Below are positions 7,492 to 17,170 of a DNA stretch of 64,000 nucleotides, one piece after another. Both the position numbers and the translations under genes were made by a program. Source of the DNA: an uncultured Alphaproteobacteria bacterium (lineage in GTDB: Bacteria; Pseudomonadota; Alphaproteobacteria; Micropepsales; Micropepsaceae); assembly GCA_903897605.1 (NCBI GenBank), contig CAIUCH010000040.1, positions 1-64,000 of the forward strand. The letters are read 5' to 3'. Every line of letters starts with the position of its first letter. The stretch's first letter is position 1. The notes under the pieces are model-generated. The model was not told the origin of the DNA, made no database searches, and saw nothing but the letters and a program-made list of their open reading frames with translations.

Positions 7492-8613
7492 ATGCCGACC
7501 TTGTTCGACCCGCTGAAAGTGGGCGCTCTCAATTTGCCCAATCGCATCGTGATGGCGCCCTTGACGCGCTCGCGGGCGCATCCTGACACCCGCGTGCCCA
7601 GCGATCTGGCGGTGAACTATTACAGCCAGCGAGCCGGGTTCGGGTTGATCATCACCGAGGCGACCAGCGTCTCGTCTATGGGCGTGGGCTATGCCGCCAC
7701 CCCGGGGATCTGGTCTGATGAACAGACCGAGGGCTGGGTGAAGATCACCCGGGCGGTTCATGACAAGGGCGGGCGCATTCTGCTGCAGCTTTGGCATGTG
7801 GGACGCATTTCCGATCCCATGTTCCTGAATGGCGCGCTTCCGGAAGCGCCCAGCGCGGTGCGGCCCAAAGGCAATGTCAGCCTGGTGCGGCCGGAGAAAC
7901 CCTTTGTCGAACCCCGCGCCCTGGATACGCTTGAAATTCCCGGCATCATTTCCGCCTATCGGCGCGGCGCGCAGAATGCCAAGCATGCGGGTTTCGACGG
8001 CGTCGAAATTCATGGCGCCAATGGCTATCTGCTGGATCAGTTCCTGCAGGATTCCACCAATCACCGTGACGATGCCTATGGCGGCAGCCGCGAGAAACGG
8101 GCCCGGCTAATGCTGGAAGTCGCGGATGCCTGCATCGATGTGTGGGGCGCCGACCGGGTCGGCATGCATCTGGCGCCGCGGATGGACAGTCACGATATGG
8201 GCGACAGTGACGGGCTTGCCACCTTCACCTATGTCGGGCGCGAATTGGGAAAACGCCGCCTGGCGTTTCTTTGCAGCCGCGAAGCAGAGATCAAGGAAGG
8301 CGATGTGCTGCTGGATCCGCAAGGACGGCCGCGCGGCGGCACGCCGCGGCCGAGCATCGGCCCGGCCATCAAGGAGGCGTTCGGCGGTATCTATATCGTC
8401 AATGAAGGATTCACCTTCGAAAGCGCCACCGCCGCCTTGGCGGCAGGCACCGCCGACGCCGTCGCGTTCGGCAAGCTGGCGATCGCCAACCCAGATCTGC
8501 CGGAACGGTTCGCGGCGAACGCGCCGCTCAATCAATGGAACAGCAGCACTTTCTATTCCGGCGGTGCGTCGGGCTACACCGATTATCCCGCCCGCGTGGC
8601 GGAACCGGTCTGA
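7492..8613 (+). CDS. Old Yellow Enzyme family NADH:flavin oxidoreductase
   Basis: A 373-residue FMN-dependent TIM-barrel ene-reductase. The start MPTLFDPLKVGALNLPNRIVMAP is the conserved opening of this family and has GGAG upstream; an ATG 27 bases earlier lacks support. The substrate-binding HxxN motif is HGAN in GVEIHGANGYLLDQFLQ, and the phosphate-binding region lies in AVAFGKLAIANPDLPERF. Relatives (NemA, xenobiotic reductases, morphinone reductase) reduce activated C=C bonds or nitro groups of electrophiles. The natural substrate cannot be told from sequence. The C-terminal FYSGGASGYTDYP is typical of the NemA branch. Confidence 0.93.
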   Translation: MPTLFDPLKVGALNLPNRIVMAPLTRSRAHPDTRVPSDLAVNYYSQRAGFGLIITEATSVSSMGVGYAATPGIWSDEQTEGWVKITRAVHDKGGRILLQLWHVGRISDPMFLNGALPEAPSAVRPKGNVSLVRPEKPFVEPRALDTLEIPGIISAYRRGAQNAKHAGFDGVEIHGANGYLLDQFLQDSTNHRDDAYGGSREKRARLMLEVADACIDVWGADRVGMHLAPRMDSHDMGDSDGLATFTYVGRELGKRRLAFLCSREAEIKEGDVLLDPQGRPRGGTPRPSIGPAIKEAFGGIYIVNEGFTFESATAALAAGTADAVAFGKLAIANPDLPERFAANAPLNQWNSSTFYSGGASGYTDYPARVAEPV

Positions 8614-8709
8614 TCGCGCCACCCTTTCGCCCCAATTTGGCCTTTCGGAACGATTAGGTACGCAACACGTTGTTCCGACATATTCCGGCCATCGGCCAAG
8701 GAGGATTAG

Positions 8710-9006
8710 ATGAAACGCTTTGCGAAGTTCGCCGCGGCCTGCGCCATCATGCTCGGCGCAGGAACCATCGGTGCCGCAGCGGACGATTGCAGCGGCCATT
8801 CCCATGACACCGGCACAGCCTTGGGCGCCGGTGGCGGCGCCTTGATTGGCGGGTTGGCGTCCCACAGCTTGGTCGGCGCTGTGGTTGGCGGCGTCGCGGG
8901 CGGCTTTGCCGGAAACGCAATCGCCCGCAGCGAAGACTGCAATCATATGCGCCATCGCCATTTCTATCGGGATCGCGATGGGCATCGTCATTACAATTAC
9001 CGCTAG
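8710..9006 (+). CDS. Small exported glycine-zipper protein with His-rich tail
   Basis: A 98-residue protein with a signal peptide (residues 1-23, ending IGAAA). A glycine zipper follows (GTALGAGGGALIGGL...GAVVGGVAGGFAGNAIA, about 34-72), of the 2TM glycine-zipper type found in outer-membrane/envelope stress proteins. The tail is rich in His, Arg and Tyr (MRHRHFYRDRDGHRHYNYR) and could bind metal or nucleic acid. AAGGAGG at 8698-8704 supports the start. A strong terminator follows at 9027, so it is a single-gene unit. Confidence 0.85.
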   Translation: MKRFAKFAAACAIMLGAGTIGAAADDCSGHSHDTGTALGAGGGALIGGLASHSLVGAVVGGVAGGFAGNAIARSEDCNHMRHRHFYRDRDGHRHYNYR

Positions 9007-9026
9007 AACATAAGCCGGCATGGATC

Positions 9027-9061
9027 AGCCCCGGAAGCTTGCGCTTCCGGGGCTTTGGTTT
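9027..9061 (+). terminator. Rho-independent terminator
   Basis: AGCCCCGGAAGC and GCTTCCGGGGCT form a perfect 12-bp stem around a four-base loop, followed by TTGGTTT. It lies 20 bases after the stop codon of the glycine-zipper gene. Confidence 0.85.
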
Positions 9062-9147
9062 GCCCGCAGGGCAGGGTCGCGGAAATCCGCCTTGAACGGG
9101 GCCGGGGCTCAATGCGATAAGTCCGCAGCCCTTTCCGGAAAGATCTC

Positions 9148-10863
9148 ATGTCCAAATTCGGTAATTTCCGGCTGCCGTCCCGTCATGTCACCGAGGGACC
9201 CAGCCGCGCCCCGCATCGCTCCTATTATTACGCGATGGGGCTGACGGAGGAGGAAATCCACCAGCCGTTCGTCGGCGTGGTCAGTTGCTGGAACGAAGCG
9301 GCGCCCTGCAACATCGCGCTGATGCGCCAGGCCCAGTCGGCAAAGAGGGGCGTAAAGGAAGCCGGCGGCACGCCGCGCGAATTCTGCACCATCACCGTGA
9401 CCGACGGCATTGCCATGGGCCATGAAGGCATGAAGTCGTCCCTGGTGTCGCGTGAGGTGATCGCCGATTCCGTCGAATTGACCGTGCGCGGCCATTGCTA
9501 TGACGCCATCATCGGCATCGCGGGCTGCGACAAGTCCCTGCCGGGCCTGATGATGTCGATGCTGCGCCTCAATGTGCCGTCGGTGTTTCTGTATGGCGGC
9601 TCGATCATGCCGGGCCGTTTCAAGGGCAAGGACGTCACCGTGGTGGATGTGTTTGAAGGCGTCGGCCAGCACTCGGCGGGCAAGATGCCGGATGACGATC
9701 TCTGCCTGCTCGAGCGCGTGGCATGCCCCGGCGCCGGTTCTTGCGGCGGCCAATTCACCGCCAACACCATGGCCTGCGTCGCCGAAGCGATCGGCCTGGC
9801 ATTGCCTTACAGCAGCGGTCCGCCCGCCGTGATTCTGGAGCGTGACGATTTCGCGCTGAAGGCCGGTCATGCGGTGATGAACCTTCTGGAACGCAATCTG
9901 CGCCCGCGCGACATCGTAACCCGCAAGAGTTTCGAGAATGCCGCCATGGTGGTCGCCGCCACCGGTGGCTCGACCAACGCGGCACTGCATCTGCCCGCCA
10001 TGGCGAACGAAGCCGGCATCAAGTTCGACCTGTTCGATGTCGCCGAGATTTTCAAGAAGACCCCTTACATCGCCTCGATGAAACCGGGCGGCAAATATGT
10101 CGCCAAAGACATGTGGGAAGCCGGCGGTATGCCGATGCTGATGCGCGCACTGCTGGATGCGGGCCTGCTGCACGGCGACTGCATGACCGTGACCGGCAAG
10201 ACAATTGCGGAAAATCTCAAGGACATCGTTTTCGATCCCAACCAGAAGGTGATCGTTTCGGTGGACAAGGCGCTGGCGCCGACCGGCGGTGTGGTCGGTC
10301 TGAAGGGCAATCTCGCGCCCGAAGGCGCCATCGTGAAGATCGCCGGCCTCAAGCACATCAAGCACAAAGGCCCGGCGCGGGTGTTCGATTGCGAAGAAGA
10401 CTGTTTCGAATTCGTCCAGGCGCGCAAATATCAGGAAGGCGATGTGCTGGTGATCCGTTGGGAAGGCCCCAAGGGCGGTCCAGGCATGCGCGAGATGCTT
10501 TCGACGACCGCGGCGCTCTATGGCCAGGGTGTGGAGAATATCGCCTTGATCACCGACGGGCGTTTCTCCGGCGGCACGCGCGGCCTCTGTGTCGGCCATG
10601 TCGGCCCCGAAGCCGCCGATGCCGGACCGATCGGACTGCTCAAGGATGGCGACATCATCACCATCGATGCCGAGACCGGCGAGCTTTCGGTTGATGTTTC
10701 GGACGCCGAACTGGCGGAGCGCAAGCGCGCCTTCCAGCCGAAACCAGCCAGTTTCCGGACCGGCGTGCTGGCGCGTTATGCCAAGAATGTGGGACCGGCG
10801 CGGCATGGCGCGGTCACCACGCCCGGCGCTGATCAGGAAGTCCGCTGCTACGCGGACATTTGA
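9148..10863 (+). CDS. ilvD: Dihydroxy-acid dehydratase
   Basis: This 571-residue Fe-S dehydratase of the IlvD/Edd family converts 2,3-dihydroxy-3-methylbutanoate/pentanoate to the 2-oxo acids in valine and isoleucine synthesis. The three cluster-region cysteine motifs are present: [10 protein letters not shown] (C47), GCDKS, and [17 protein letters not shown]-terminal [15 protein letters not shown] and the GRFSGG loop are family hallmarks. Length and motif spacing favour the short [2Fe-2S] DHAD class, although sugar-acid dehydratases of the same family (e.g. xylonate/arabinonate dehydratases) resemble it closely. The gene stands alone and is convergent with the dipeptidase gene. Confidence 0.92.
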   Translation: MSKFGNFRLPSRHVTEGPSRAPHRSYYYAMGLTEEEIHQPFVGVVSCWNEAAPCNIALMRQAQSAKRGVKEAGGTPREFCTITVTDGIAMGHEGMKSSLVSREVIADSVELTVRGHCYDAIIGIAGCDKSLPGLMMSMLRLNVPSVFLYGGSIMPGRFKGKDVTVVDVFEGVGQHSAGKMPDDDLCLLERVACPGAGSCGGQFTANTMACVAEAIGLALPYSSGPPAVILERDDFALKAGHAVMNLLERNLRPRDIVTRKSFENAAMVVAATGGSTNAALHLPAMANEAGIKFDLFDVAEIFKKTPYIASMKPGGKYVAKDMWEAGGMPMLMRALLDAGLLHGDCMTVTGKTIAENLKDIVFDPNQKVIVSVDKALAPTGGVVGLKGNLAPEGAIVKIAGLKHIKHKGPARVFDCEEDCFEFVQARKYQEGDVLVIRWEGPKGGPGMREMLSTTAALYGQGVENIALITDGRFSGGTRGLCVGHVGPEAADAGPIGLLKDGDIITIDAETGELSVDVSDAELAERKRAFQPKPASFRTGVLARYAKNVGPARHGAVTTPGADQEVRCYADI

Positions 10864-10896
10864 TTTCGATTCGAACTCGGATTCGAATTCCTGGGG

Positions 10897-12120
10897 TCAG
10901 GCTTTCTTGCGGGCCTCGTGCGCGTTGCCAAGTACCCGCAGCGCATTGCCGCCCCAGAAATTCGCCAGCTGTGCCTCGGTGTAACCGGCTTTCACCAACC
11001 GTTCGGTGATCTTCGGAAGAGCCGTGATGTCGTTCAATCCGCTCACCCCGCCGCCGCCGTCCCAATCGGCGCCGATGCCGACATGATCCGGTCCCACCAG
11101 ATCAAGCGCGTGGAGGATATGATTCATATAGTCGTCCAACGTGGCGCGGGGCACCGGATAATTCTTGTCCAGCGCCTTGGTGTCGGCGGCGGCCTGGCGC
11201 ACCGTGGCGGCGGCCTGGGCAGGGGTCATGTCGCCCAGGCTTTCCAGCTTGGCCCCGATGGCGGCTTCCGCCTTGGAGCGTTCCGGATGGGGCGGCGTGG
11301 TGATCAGATAGACGGAATTCATCTGGATGGTGCCGCCGACGGCCGCAAGTTTTTTGATTCGAGCATCATCCAGATTGCGGGGATGGTTGTTGAGCGCGCG
11401 GCAACTGGAGTGGGAGCAGATGATCGGCGCGCGCGACAATTCGATCATCTGGTCGAAGACATCGTCGGAGGAATGGCTGGCGTCCAGCACGACGCCCAGA
11501 TCGTTCGCTTCCTTGACGAATTCCTTGCCCAGCGGCGAAAGCCCGCCCCATTTCTTCTTGTCGGTGGCGGAATCGCCCAACTGGTTGTTGAGAAAATGGA
11601 TCGGCCCTGCCAAGCGTACGCCCAGCTTGTGGAAGCTGCGCAGCAGCGTGACATCGTTGCCCAGGATGCCGGAATTCTCGATCGACTGGAAAACGAAGAT
11701 CTTGCCCTTGGCCGCGATCCGCGCCGCGTCCTCGGCGACAAAGGCGAGCTCGAAATGCTGAGGATTGGCCGCGACCATTTCGCGGATCTCCGCCGCCCGG
11801 AGGAAGGCGGCGTCGCGCATCGCATTCATGCCTTCCGGCGTCACCGGCGCCTGGGCGGTATAGATGGCGAAAAACCCGCCATCCAACCCGCCCTCGATCA
11901 TGCGGGGATAATCCACCTGGGTGAAATCCAGGTCGACATTGTGCTTTTCCATCACATTCCAACCGGGCCGCGCCAGGTTGGCGGGCATGTCGAGATGGGT
12001 GTCGAGGCACATCAGTCTTTTATGCAGCGCCAGCGTGTCCGTCGCTGCCCTGGCAAGTCCCGGCGCCAGCGCCAAGGCCGCCACACCATTCACCATCAAC
12101 GCGCGTCGTGAAAATTCCAT
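10897..12120 (-). CDS. Exported membrane-dipeptidase-type peptidase (M19)
   Basis: A 407-residue zinc dipeptidase of family M19. The N-terminus MEFSRRALMVNG...LARAA is a twin-arginine (Tat) signal. Metal ligands of the amidohydrolase-type barrel are visible: THLD (HxD), the glutamate in FQSIENSG, histidines in IICSHSSCRALNNHPRN, and DHVGIGADWDG. Relatives cleave dipeptides, including D-containing ones, in the periplasm. The C-terminal NFWGGNALRVL is conserved in M19 enzymes. It is convergent with ilvD and faces the MarC-like gene in the same direction after 96 bases. Confidence 0.93.
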   Translation of the reverse strand: MEFSRRALMVNGVAALALAPGLARAATDTLALHKRLMCLDTHLDMPANLARPGWNVMEKHNVDLDFTQVDYPRMIEGGLDGGFFAIYTAQAPVTPEGMNAMRDAAFLRAAEIREMVAANPQHFELAFVAEDAARIAAKGKIFVFQSIENSGILGNDVTLLRSFHKLGVRLAGPIHFLNNQLGDSATDKKKWGGLSPLGKEFVKEANDLGVVLDASHSSDDVFDQMIELSRAPIICSHSSCRALNNHPRNLDDARIKKLAAVGGTIQMNSVYLITTPPHPERSKAEAAIGAKLESLGDMTPAQAAATVRQAAADTKALDKNYPVPRATLDDYMNHILHALDLVGPDHVGIGADWDGGGGVSGLNDITALPKITERLVKAGYTEAQLANFWGGNALRVLGNAHEARKKA

Positions 12121-12216
12121 AATCCCCTCCAGCCCATCTCTAACCGATGCTAGGGGATTTGCCCGGCCTTCGCCAATGCCCTGCCAGCCTCGCGGCGGGC
12201 CATTTTGCTTACGGCA

Positions 12217-12831
12217 TCAGGTCAGGGTTTTGCTCAAGGTCAAAATACCGTCGGCAACATACTGCACTGCCAATGCCGCGAGCATGACGCCCAGCAATCG
12301 CCCAAACACCGCCTGACCTTGGGCGCCGAGCAGCCGCTCCAGATAGGACGAAGTCAGGAACACCGCATAAGCAATCACCAGTATCGATGCCATCGCTGTG
12401 ATCAGAAGAGAAAATCCCAACGCACCGTTCATCCGCCCCGCCAAAAGCACCATGGCAGTGATCGCGCCCGGGCCCGCCATCAAGGGAATGGCGAGGGGAA
12501 AGGCCGCGATATGGGCGCCCGGCGAACCGGTTTGATCCGCTTTTCGTTCAACCCGGCGCTCGAACACCATCTCAAAAGCGATCGCGAACAACAGCAATCC
12601 GCCCGCGATACGAAAAGCCGCCAGCGAAATGCCCAGCTTGGCCAGCAGCCAGTCTCCGAACAGCGCCGATCCTGCTAGGACGATAAAGGCGATGATGCAC
12701 GCCTCCAGCCCGATCTTGCGCTTAAGACGCCCGGGCATGCCGAACGTCAGGCCGATGAAAACCGGTCCCAGCCCGATCGGATCGATCACCACGAACAAGG
12801 TGACAAGGGCGGAAATCAGGGTCGTGGTCAT
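12217..12831 (-). CDS. MarC family integral membrane protein (UPF0056)
   Basis: This 204-residue protein has six predicted membrane segments. It starts MTTTLISALVTLFVVIDPIGLGPVF, which carries the conserved VIDPxGxxPxF signature of the MarC/UPF0056 family. A second half-repeat is seen in FPLAIPLMAGPGAITAMVLLA. The ATG at 12831 is chosen because the family begins there; upstream in-frame residues are not conserved-looking. The function of the family is not established (the early link to multiple antibiotic resistance was withdrawn). It sits in the inner membrane. Confidence 0.92.
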   Translation of the reverse strand: MTTTLISALVTLFVVIDPIGLGPVFIGLTFGMPGRLKRKIGLEACIIAFIVLAGSALFGDWLLAKLGISLAAFRIAGGLLLFAIAFEMVFERRVERKADQTGSPGAHIAAFPLAIPLMAGPGAITAMVLLAGRMNGALGFSLLITAMASILVIAYAVFLTSSYLERLLGAQGQAVFGRLLGVMLAALAVQYVADGILTLSKTLT

Positions 12832-13138
12832 GTAAAACTCGGTGTCGGTGCAATGAAGGCGATCAGACGCCTGGTCGCGGGCTCGATTTGCGCGGGAAAC
12901 ACCCCGCACTCCGGAAGATCGTGGAATATGTCCTTCCCGTCCAGCCGGTCGGTCCCGGCGGCACGTGCAGCCAATTATCGACTTATTTGGCCATGAAAAG
13001 GCGCTTGGCAGCGAAAGCGTGTCGGACATTGCGCCGCACATTGGCCTTGGCGCCAGCTTGCCCAAGCAGGGGCTAAGGGATTGAAAGCGCCGCTACAAAG
13101 GGGCATCGTCCGGCCACATAAAAAGGGGAGGGTACTTC
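12832..13138. other. Divergent intergenic region, no gene seen
   Basis: These 307 bases separate the MarC-like gene (minus) from the acylase gene (plus) and must hold both promoters. Short reading frames inside lack ribosome sites and recognisable sequence. The only clear signal is GGGGAGGG just before the acylase ATG. Confidence 0.5.
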
Positions 13139-15331
13139 ATGGGTCATCTGTCCGCGCGCCTGCTTGGAACGGCTGCGCTTCTGTCCGCATTGGCGATTTT
13201 GCCGGCACATGCCGCCGGCGGCGACGATGCAAGACTCAAGGCTATCGCCTCCAAGATCCAGGTCACGCGGGATAGCTATGGCATCGCCCATGTGAAGGGG
13301 CACGCCGACGCCGACGCTGTGTTCGGCATGGTCTATGCCCAGGCGGAAGATGACTTCAACCGCGTCGAAACCAACTACGCCACCAATCTGGGCATCACCG
13401 CTCAATATGACGGCGAGAAGGCGATCTGGAGCGATCTGCGCCAGCGCCTCTACACCGATCCCGATGTCCTGAAGGCCGACTACGCCAAGAGCCCGGACTA
13501 TCTGAAGAAGATCATGACGGGCTGGGCGGACGGGTTGAATTACTATCTGCAGACCCACCCGAATGTGAAACCCAAATATATCGCCCATTATGAGCCTTGG
13601 ATGGCGCTCAGCTTTACGGAAGGCAGCATCGGCGGCGACGTCGAAAAGGCCCGCCTGACCCAGGTCCAGGCTTTCTATGCCAAACGCACTGTGGCGATGA
13701 CCGACATCGAAAATGGCTTCCAGTATGTCGAGCCGGTGGGCTCGAACGGCATCGCGATCGGGCCCAAGAACACTCAGGATGGCCACGCCATGCTGTGGAT
13801 CAACCCGCACACCTCCTTCTATTTCCGCGCCGATGTGCAGATGACCAGCGACGAGGGGCTCAACGCCTATGGCGCCGCGACTTGGGGCCAGCCCTTCCTG
13901 TACCAGGGCTTCAACGAGCATCTGGGTTGGATGCACACCACCAGCTCGGCGGATTGCGTTGACGAATTTGCCGAAACCGTTACCCAGAAGGACGGCAAGT
14001 ATGTTTACAAATACGGCAATGAAGAGCGCCCGGTGACGGTGAAGAATATCACCATCAACTACAAAGCCGCTGACGGCAGCATGGCGAAGAAGACCTTTGT
14101 CACCTATGCCACCCATCACGGCCCGATCGTGCGGGAAGCCGATGGCAAATGGATCGCCATGGCGATCATGAACAAGCCGATTGAAGCCCTCGAACAGTCC
14201 TTCGGGCGGACCAAGGCCAAGGATCTCGCCGAGTACCAGAAAGTCGCCAGCGTGCAGGCCAATTCGTCCAACGACACGCTCTATGCCGACGACAAGGGCA
14301 ATATCGCGCTGCTGCTTCCCCAGTTCGTGCCGCTGCGCGACAACCGCTTCGACTATACCAAGCCGGTCGATGGTTCCGATCCCGCCACGGATTGGAAGGG
14401 GATGACGCCGGTGAACAATATCCCCCATGTGATAAACCCGGCGTCCGGTTGGGTCTTCAACAGCAATGACACGCCGGAGAATTCCGCCGGCCCGCATACC
14501 GTCGACATGACCAAATTTCCCAAATACATGGACGCTTCGGGTGAAAACCCGCGCGGCGTTCACATGGTACGGGTGCTGACGAACAACAAGGGCATGACGC
14601 CGCAGACCTTGATCAAGGCGGCCTTCGATCCTTATCAGCCCGCCTTCGCCCAAATGATTCCGGCGCTGGTGCGTGACTATGATGCGTTGCCATCTTCCAG
14701 CCCGCTGAAGACCAAGCTGGCTGAACCGGTGGCGCTGTTGAAAGCCTGGGACTTCAAATGGAGCGCGGATTCGGTCGCCAACTCGGTCGCCATTTTCTGG
14801 GGCGAGGTCTTGTATAATCGCGATATTCGTCCGATGCGCGCCGCCGGAATCCGGGATGATTACGTCGATTACCTGACCAACAAGGCTTCGGCCAACGAGC
14901 GGTTGCAATCCTTGTCCGATGCGATGGACAAGCTGACCGCCGATTTCGGCAGCTGGAAGACCCCCTGGGGCAATATCAACCGCTACCAGCGCATCAATGA
15001 CGACATCGAAGCCAAGTTCGACGACAACGCGCCCAGCGATCCGGTGCCGTTCACTTCGGCGCAGTGGGGTTCGATCGCGTCCTATGGCGCGGTGCACGAC
15101 CACACCAAGAAATGGTACGGTGTCGGCGGCAACAGCGTCATAGCTTCGGTGGAGTTCGGGCCCAAGGTCCGGGCCTGGGCGGCGACGGTGGGCGGCGAAA
15201 GCGGCGATCCCAAATCGCCGCATTTCAAGGACCAGGCGCAGGCCTATATCACCGGCAATCTGCTGCCGGTCTTCTTCTATCCGGAAGACCTCAAGGCGCA
15301 TACCGAGCGCAGCTATCATCCGGGCGAATAG
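13139..15331 (+). CDS. Periplasmic acylase, penicillin-acylase family (Ntn hydrolase)
   Basis: A 730-residue precursor with a signal peptide (cleavage near AHA-AGG, residue 26). The alpha-region shows ITRDSYGIAHVKG-like sequence (VTRDSYGIAHVKGHADADAVFGMVYAQAEDD). The nucleophile is Ser202 in EPVGSNGIAIGPKNT, where autoproteolysis after Gly201 would free the catalytic serine; TGKAMLWxNPH-like HAMLWINPHTSF follows. Family members hydrolyse amides such as beta-lactam side chains, acyl-homoserine lactones and cyclic lipopeptides. The substrate here is unknown; quorum-quenching activity is possible but not shown. GGGGAGGG supports the start. The amidohydrolase gene follows after a hairpin. Confidence 0.93.
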   Translation: MGHLSARLLGTAALLSALAILPAHAAGGDDARLKAIASKIQVTRDSYGIAHVKGHADADAVFGMVYAQAEDDFNRVETNYATNLGITAQYDGEKAIWSDLRQRLYTDPDVLKADYAKSPDYLKKIMTGWADGLNYYLQTHPNVKPKYIAHYEPWMALSFTEGSIGGDVEKARLTQVQAFYAKRTVAMTDIENGFQYVEPVGSNGIAIGPKNTQDGHAMLWINPHTSFYFRADVQMTSDEGLNAYGAATWGQPFLYQGFNEHLGWMHTTSSADCVDEFAETVTQKDGKYVYKYGNEERPVTVKNITINYKAADGSMAKKTFVTYATHHGPIVREADGKWIAMAIMNKPIEALEQSFGRTKAKDLAEYQKVASVQANSSNDTLYADDKGNIALLLPQFVPLRDNRFDYTKPVDGSDPATDWKGMTPVNNIPHVINPASGWVFNSNDTPENSAGPHTVDMTKFPKYMDASGENPRGVHMVRVLTNNKGMTPQTLIKAAFDPYQPAFAQMIPALVRDYDALPSSSPLKTKLAEPVALLKAWDFKWSADSVANSVAIFWGEVLYNRDIRPMRAAGIRDDYVDYLTNKASANERLQSLSDAMDKLTADFGSWKTPWGNINRYQRINDDIEAKFDDNAPSDPVPFTSAQWGSIASYGAVHDHTKKWYGVGGNSVIASVEFGPKVRAWAATVGGESGDPKSPHFKDQAQAYITGNLLPVFFYPEDLKAHTERSYHPGE

Positions 15332-15346
15332 GGATGCACAAGATTT

Positions 15347-15379
15347 GGCCGCCGCCTGAATGTTTTTCAGGCGGCGGCC
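15347..15379. terminator. Strong GC hairpin, probable transcription terminator
   Basis: GGCCGCCGCCTGAA and TTCAGGCGGCGGCC form a perfect 14-bp stem with a five-base loop, 15 bases past the acylase stop codon. No T-tract follows, so termination strength is uncertain; it may instead stabilise the mRNA 3' end. Confidence 0.5.
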
Positions 15380-15460
15380 CATCTTGATGCTTGAACAATT
15401 CCAGAGGCCAAATATCGCCGCCGCCGCGGGATGTTTCGCGCACGATCAAAGGGGCTTTCC

Positions 15461-17167
15461 ATGCCGAACCTGCACAGCCGTAGAGGATTCCTCAATCTGA
15501 GCGGCGCCAGCGCCGCTGGCCTCTTGGGCGCGTCGGCCTGGACGCGCGCCTGGGCCGCCGAGACGCCCGATCTCGTCGTCACCAATGCCAAGGTCTATAC
15601 GGTCGACAGCGCCATGCCGCGAGCGGAAGCCTTCGCGATCCGCGACGGCAAATTCATCGCCGTGGGCAAGAGCGATGAAATCAAGGGCCTGGCCGGCAAA
15701 GGCACCCAGGGTTTCGATGCCAAGGGCATGACCGTCGTGCCGGGCTTCATCGACTGCCACAACCATGCGCCCGGCAATGTGCTGATGTATGAGGCGGTGG
15801 TCGGCAATCCCTATGTGGTGGAATTCGTCACCATCCAGAGCATCATCGACAAGCTCAAAGTGCGAGCCGCCAAGCTGCCGGCTGGCACCTGGGTCGAAGG
15901 CTATTTCTTCGACGACACCAAGGTGAAGGACAATCGCATCATCGACGTCCACGATCTGGACAAGGTTTCCACCGACCATCCTGTGGCCGTGCATCATCGC
16001 GGCGGTCACACATCCTTCTACAACAGCAAGGCGTTGCAGATGGCGGGACTGACCAAGAACACACCCGATTCCTTTGGCGGCACTTATGACAAGGATGCCA
16101 AGGGCGAGTTGAATGGCCGCGTCACCGATCGTGCCCGCGGCGTCTTCGCCAAAGTGGGCGCCCGCGAGAGCTTTAGCCCGGCGGAACAGCTGCAGCGCGA
16201 CCGCGAGGGCCTGGCCTTCATCTCCAAACAGTTCGTCAAATACGGCCTCACCACCGTGCATCATGAGGGCGGTGACTTGATGGCGCTGCAACAGGTACGC
16301 GCGCGCGGCGATCTGCTGCACCGGGTCAGCTATGAATGCCAGGACAAGATGCTGGAGGCGATGATCAATATCGGGATCGAGACCGGCTTCGGCGACGAAT
16401 GGATTCGCTTCGGCGCCACCTCGGAACACACCGTTGACGGCTCCTTCTCCGAACGCACCATGGCGATCAGCAAGCCTTATATTGGCATCACTCCCGCCTA
16501 TCAGGGCAACCTGACCGAGAAGCAGGAAGACCTCGACGCCTGGGCGGACAAGGTCAACCGCGCTGGCATCCAGATGAACTGCCACGCCAATGGCGATGTC
16601 GCCATCGATCATGTGCTGACGGCCTATGAGCGGGCGCTGATGGCATTCCCGCGCGCCGACGCCCGGCCCAAGATCACCCATTGCAGCCTGATCAACGACA
16701 GTCTGCTGGCGCGCATCAAGGCGATGAATGCGGTGCCGGCACTCTTCACCACCTATGCCTATTACAATGCCGACAAATTCCATTTCTACGGCGAAGACTT
16801 CATGAAACACATGATGGCCTATCGCAGCCTGCTGGATGCCGGTGTGCATGTGGCGGCGGGCTCCGATTTCAGCCCCGGTCCTTTCGATCCCCTGATGGGC
16901 ATGCAGGGCATGGTGACGCGCCATGGCTGGAACGGTGAAACCTGGGGCGCCAACCAGAAGATCACGGTGGAAGAGGCGCTGCGCGTCAACACCATCAACG
17001 GCGCCTACAATAGCCATGAGGAAAACATCAAGGGCTCGATCACGCCGGGCAAGCTGGCCGACTATGTCGTACTGGCGGAAGACCTCCACACCATCGATCC
17101 CGAGAAGATCAAGGACATCAAGATTGTCCGTACCGTCACCGGCGGCAAGACGGTCTATCAGGGCTAA
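15461..17167 (+). CDS. Tat-exported amidohydrolase (YtcJ-like)
   Basis: A 568-residue member of the amidohydrolase_3 family. The start at 15461 gives a twin-arginine signal (SRRGFLNLSGASAAGLLGA) and has AAAGGGG upstream; an ATG 30 bases earlier is less likely. The metal-binding HxH-type motif appears as GFIDCHNHAPGN, with later histidines in VHHRGGHTSFYNSKAL, QMNCHANGD and ITHCSL, and the aspartate in AAGSDFSPGP. YtcJ-like proteins hydrolyse amide or imine bonds of poorly known substrates. Export suggests a nutrient-scavenging or xenobiotic role. It lies between an exported acylase gene and a convergent acetyltransferase gene that ends 3 bases away. Confidence 0.92.
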   Translation: MPNLHSRRGFLNLSGASAAGLLGASAWTRAWAAETPDLVVTNAKVYTVDSAMPRAEAFAIRDGKFIAVGKSDEIKGLAGKGTQGFDAKGMTVVPGFIDCHNHAPGNVLMYEAVVGNPYVVEFVTIQSIIDKLKVRAAKLPAGTWVEGYFFDDTKVKDNRIIDVHDLDKVSTDHPVAVHHRGGHTSFYNSKALQMAGLTKNTPDSFGGTYDKDAKGELNGRVTDRARGVFAKVGARESFSPAEQLQRDREGLAFISKQFVKYGLTTVHHEGGDLMALQQVRARGDLLHRVSYECQDKMLEAMINIGIETGFGDEWIRFGATSEHTVDGSFSERTMAISKPYIGITPAYQGNLTEKQEDLDAWADKVNRAGIQMNCHANGDVAIDHVLTAYERALMAFPRADARPKITHCSLINDSLLARIKAMNAVPALFTTYAYYNADKFHFYGEDFMKHMMAYRSLLDAGVHVAAGSDFSPGPFDPLMGMQGMVTRHGWNGETWGANQKITVEEALRVNTINGAYNSHEENIKGSITPGKLADYVVLAEDLHTIDPEKIKDIKIVRTVTGGKTVYQG

Positions 17168-17170
17168 GGT

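Noticed and set aside
12888-13076. Short frame in the MarC-acylase gap
   Set aside because: No ribosome site and low-complexity Arg/Ala content without family resemblance.
13073-15382. 769-residue minus-strand frame
   Set aside because: Antisense of the acylase gene; no domains, and the acylase has clear catalytic motifs.
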